This document shows positions 14,784-14,984 of a stretch of 14,984 nucleotides of DNA, in pieces. The position numbers and the translations under genes are program-made. A model generated the notes under the pieces. That model searched no databases and had not been told where the DNA came from. It saw only the letters and a program-made list of their open reading frames with translations. Location: positions 1 through 14,984 of the forward strand of contig JAGBNT010000012.1 in the NCBI GenBank assembly GCA_017634255.1, read 5' to 3'. Positions within the stretch are counted from its first letter, which is position 1; every line of letters begins with the position of its first letter. This DNA is from Lachnospiraceae bacterium (GTDB lineage: Bacteria > Bacillota_A > Clostridia > Lachnospirales > Lachnospiraceae).

Positions 14784-14984
14784 TACTCAAAATCCCCTTC
14801 TCCATATGCAAACTCATCAGGTTCTTCAAATTCGTATTCTTCCTCGTCCTCGTCTTCCTGGGGAGCGCCTGTACCCGCGGCGGGCTGCTGCACAGGAGGA
14901 ACGTAGCTCTGGGCGGCCCCATCTCCCAATGCCGACCTGTCTATATTCATAAACTTTGTAAGCTCTCCGACCCACTTGAGATCA
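14783..14984 (-). CDS. C-terminal end of an unidentified acidic-tailed protein (5' part outside window)
   Basis: About 66 C-terminal residues are visible, ending in TAA at 14783-14785. They read DLKWVGELTKFMNIDRSALGD, then a Gln/Pro/Ala/Gly linker (SYVPPVQQPAAGTG), then a strongly acidic tail (EDEDEEEYEFEEP). The TAATG overlap with dgt implies one operon and translational coupling. The family cannot be identified from this fragment. The acidic tail resembles in style the acidic tract of the 973-residue protein, but no homology is claimed. Confidence 0.7.
   Translation of the reverse strand, partial: DLKWVGELTKFMNIDRSALGDGAAQSYVPPVQQPAAGTGAPQEDEDEEEYEFEEPDEFAYGEGDFE

Noticed and set aside
14373..14906. 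177-residue plus-strand open frame with Ser/Pro-rich end
   Set aside because: It is antisense to dgt and the acidic tail upstream; the Ser-rich end is the reverse of Glu/Asp codons.

Overview
The window is a compact bacterial chromosome segment, almost all coding, from a low-to-mid GC Gram-positive anaerobe of the Clostridia. It is most likely a Lachnospiraceae-type gut or rumen organism. The reasons are strong AGGAG-type ribosome binding sites, a lipoprotein with a lipobox and bacterial Ig-like domains, short-form glycogen phosphorylase and GlgB, and clostridial-style housekeeping genes. The genus assignment is inference. No rRNA, tRNA, insertion sequence, integrase or CRISPR array was seen, and no gap between genes exceeds 160 bases.

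Left block (1-10673, all minus strand, so read from right to left): a thioredoxin/glutaredoxin-like CPYC protein, glycogen phosphorylase (glgP), galactokinase (galK), a two-domain L-rhamnose-mutarotase-like protein, a TatD-family metal hydrolase, 16S rRNA dimethyltransferase (ksgA/rsmA), a 973-residue TPR / low-complexity / degenerate-AAA protein, and the first 519 residues of glycogen branching enzyme (glgB, running off the left edge). Gaps are only 8-81 bases, and the last two genes overlap by 26 bases, so the block may be one long operon or a few nested ones. Biologically it links glycogen synthesis and breakdown (GlgB, GlgP) with galactose entry (GalK) and a sugar mutarotase, with two housekeeping genes in between.

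Middle (10674-12648): a 157-base divergent intergenic region packed with four consecutive perfect hairpins, then a plus-strand lipoprotein gene. Its product has a glycosidase-like beta-propeller domain and two C-terminal Ig-like segments. The gene has no visible Shine-Dalgarno sequence and has a TATAAT just upstream of its ATG.

Right block (12718-14984, minus strand): the acidic C-terminal end of an unidentified protein, a dGTPase-like HD phosphohydrolase (dgt) whose ATG overlaps that protein's stop, and a fusion of a small DUF454 membrane domain to a nicotinamidase/isochorismatase-like hydrolase. The fusion has a strong internal ribosome binding site in front of an in-frame ATG exactly at the domain junction.

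The best candidates for something undescribed are: the TPR/pseudo-AAA protein, whose P-loop, Walker B and arginine-finger positions are all degraded; the A7-G-A7 overlap between it and glgB; the DUF454-nicotinamidase fusion with its possible second product; the tandem mutarotase with one catalytically degraded half beside galK; and the four-hairpin divergent region.
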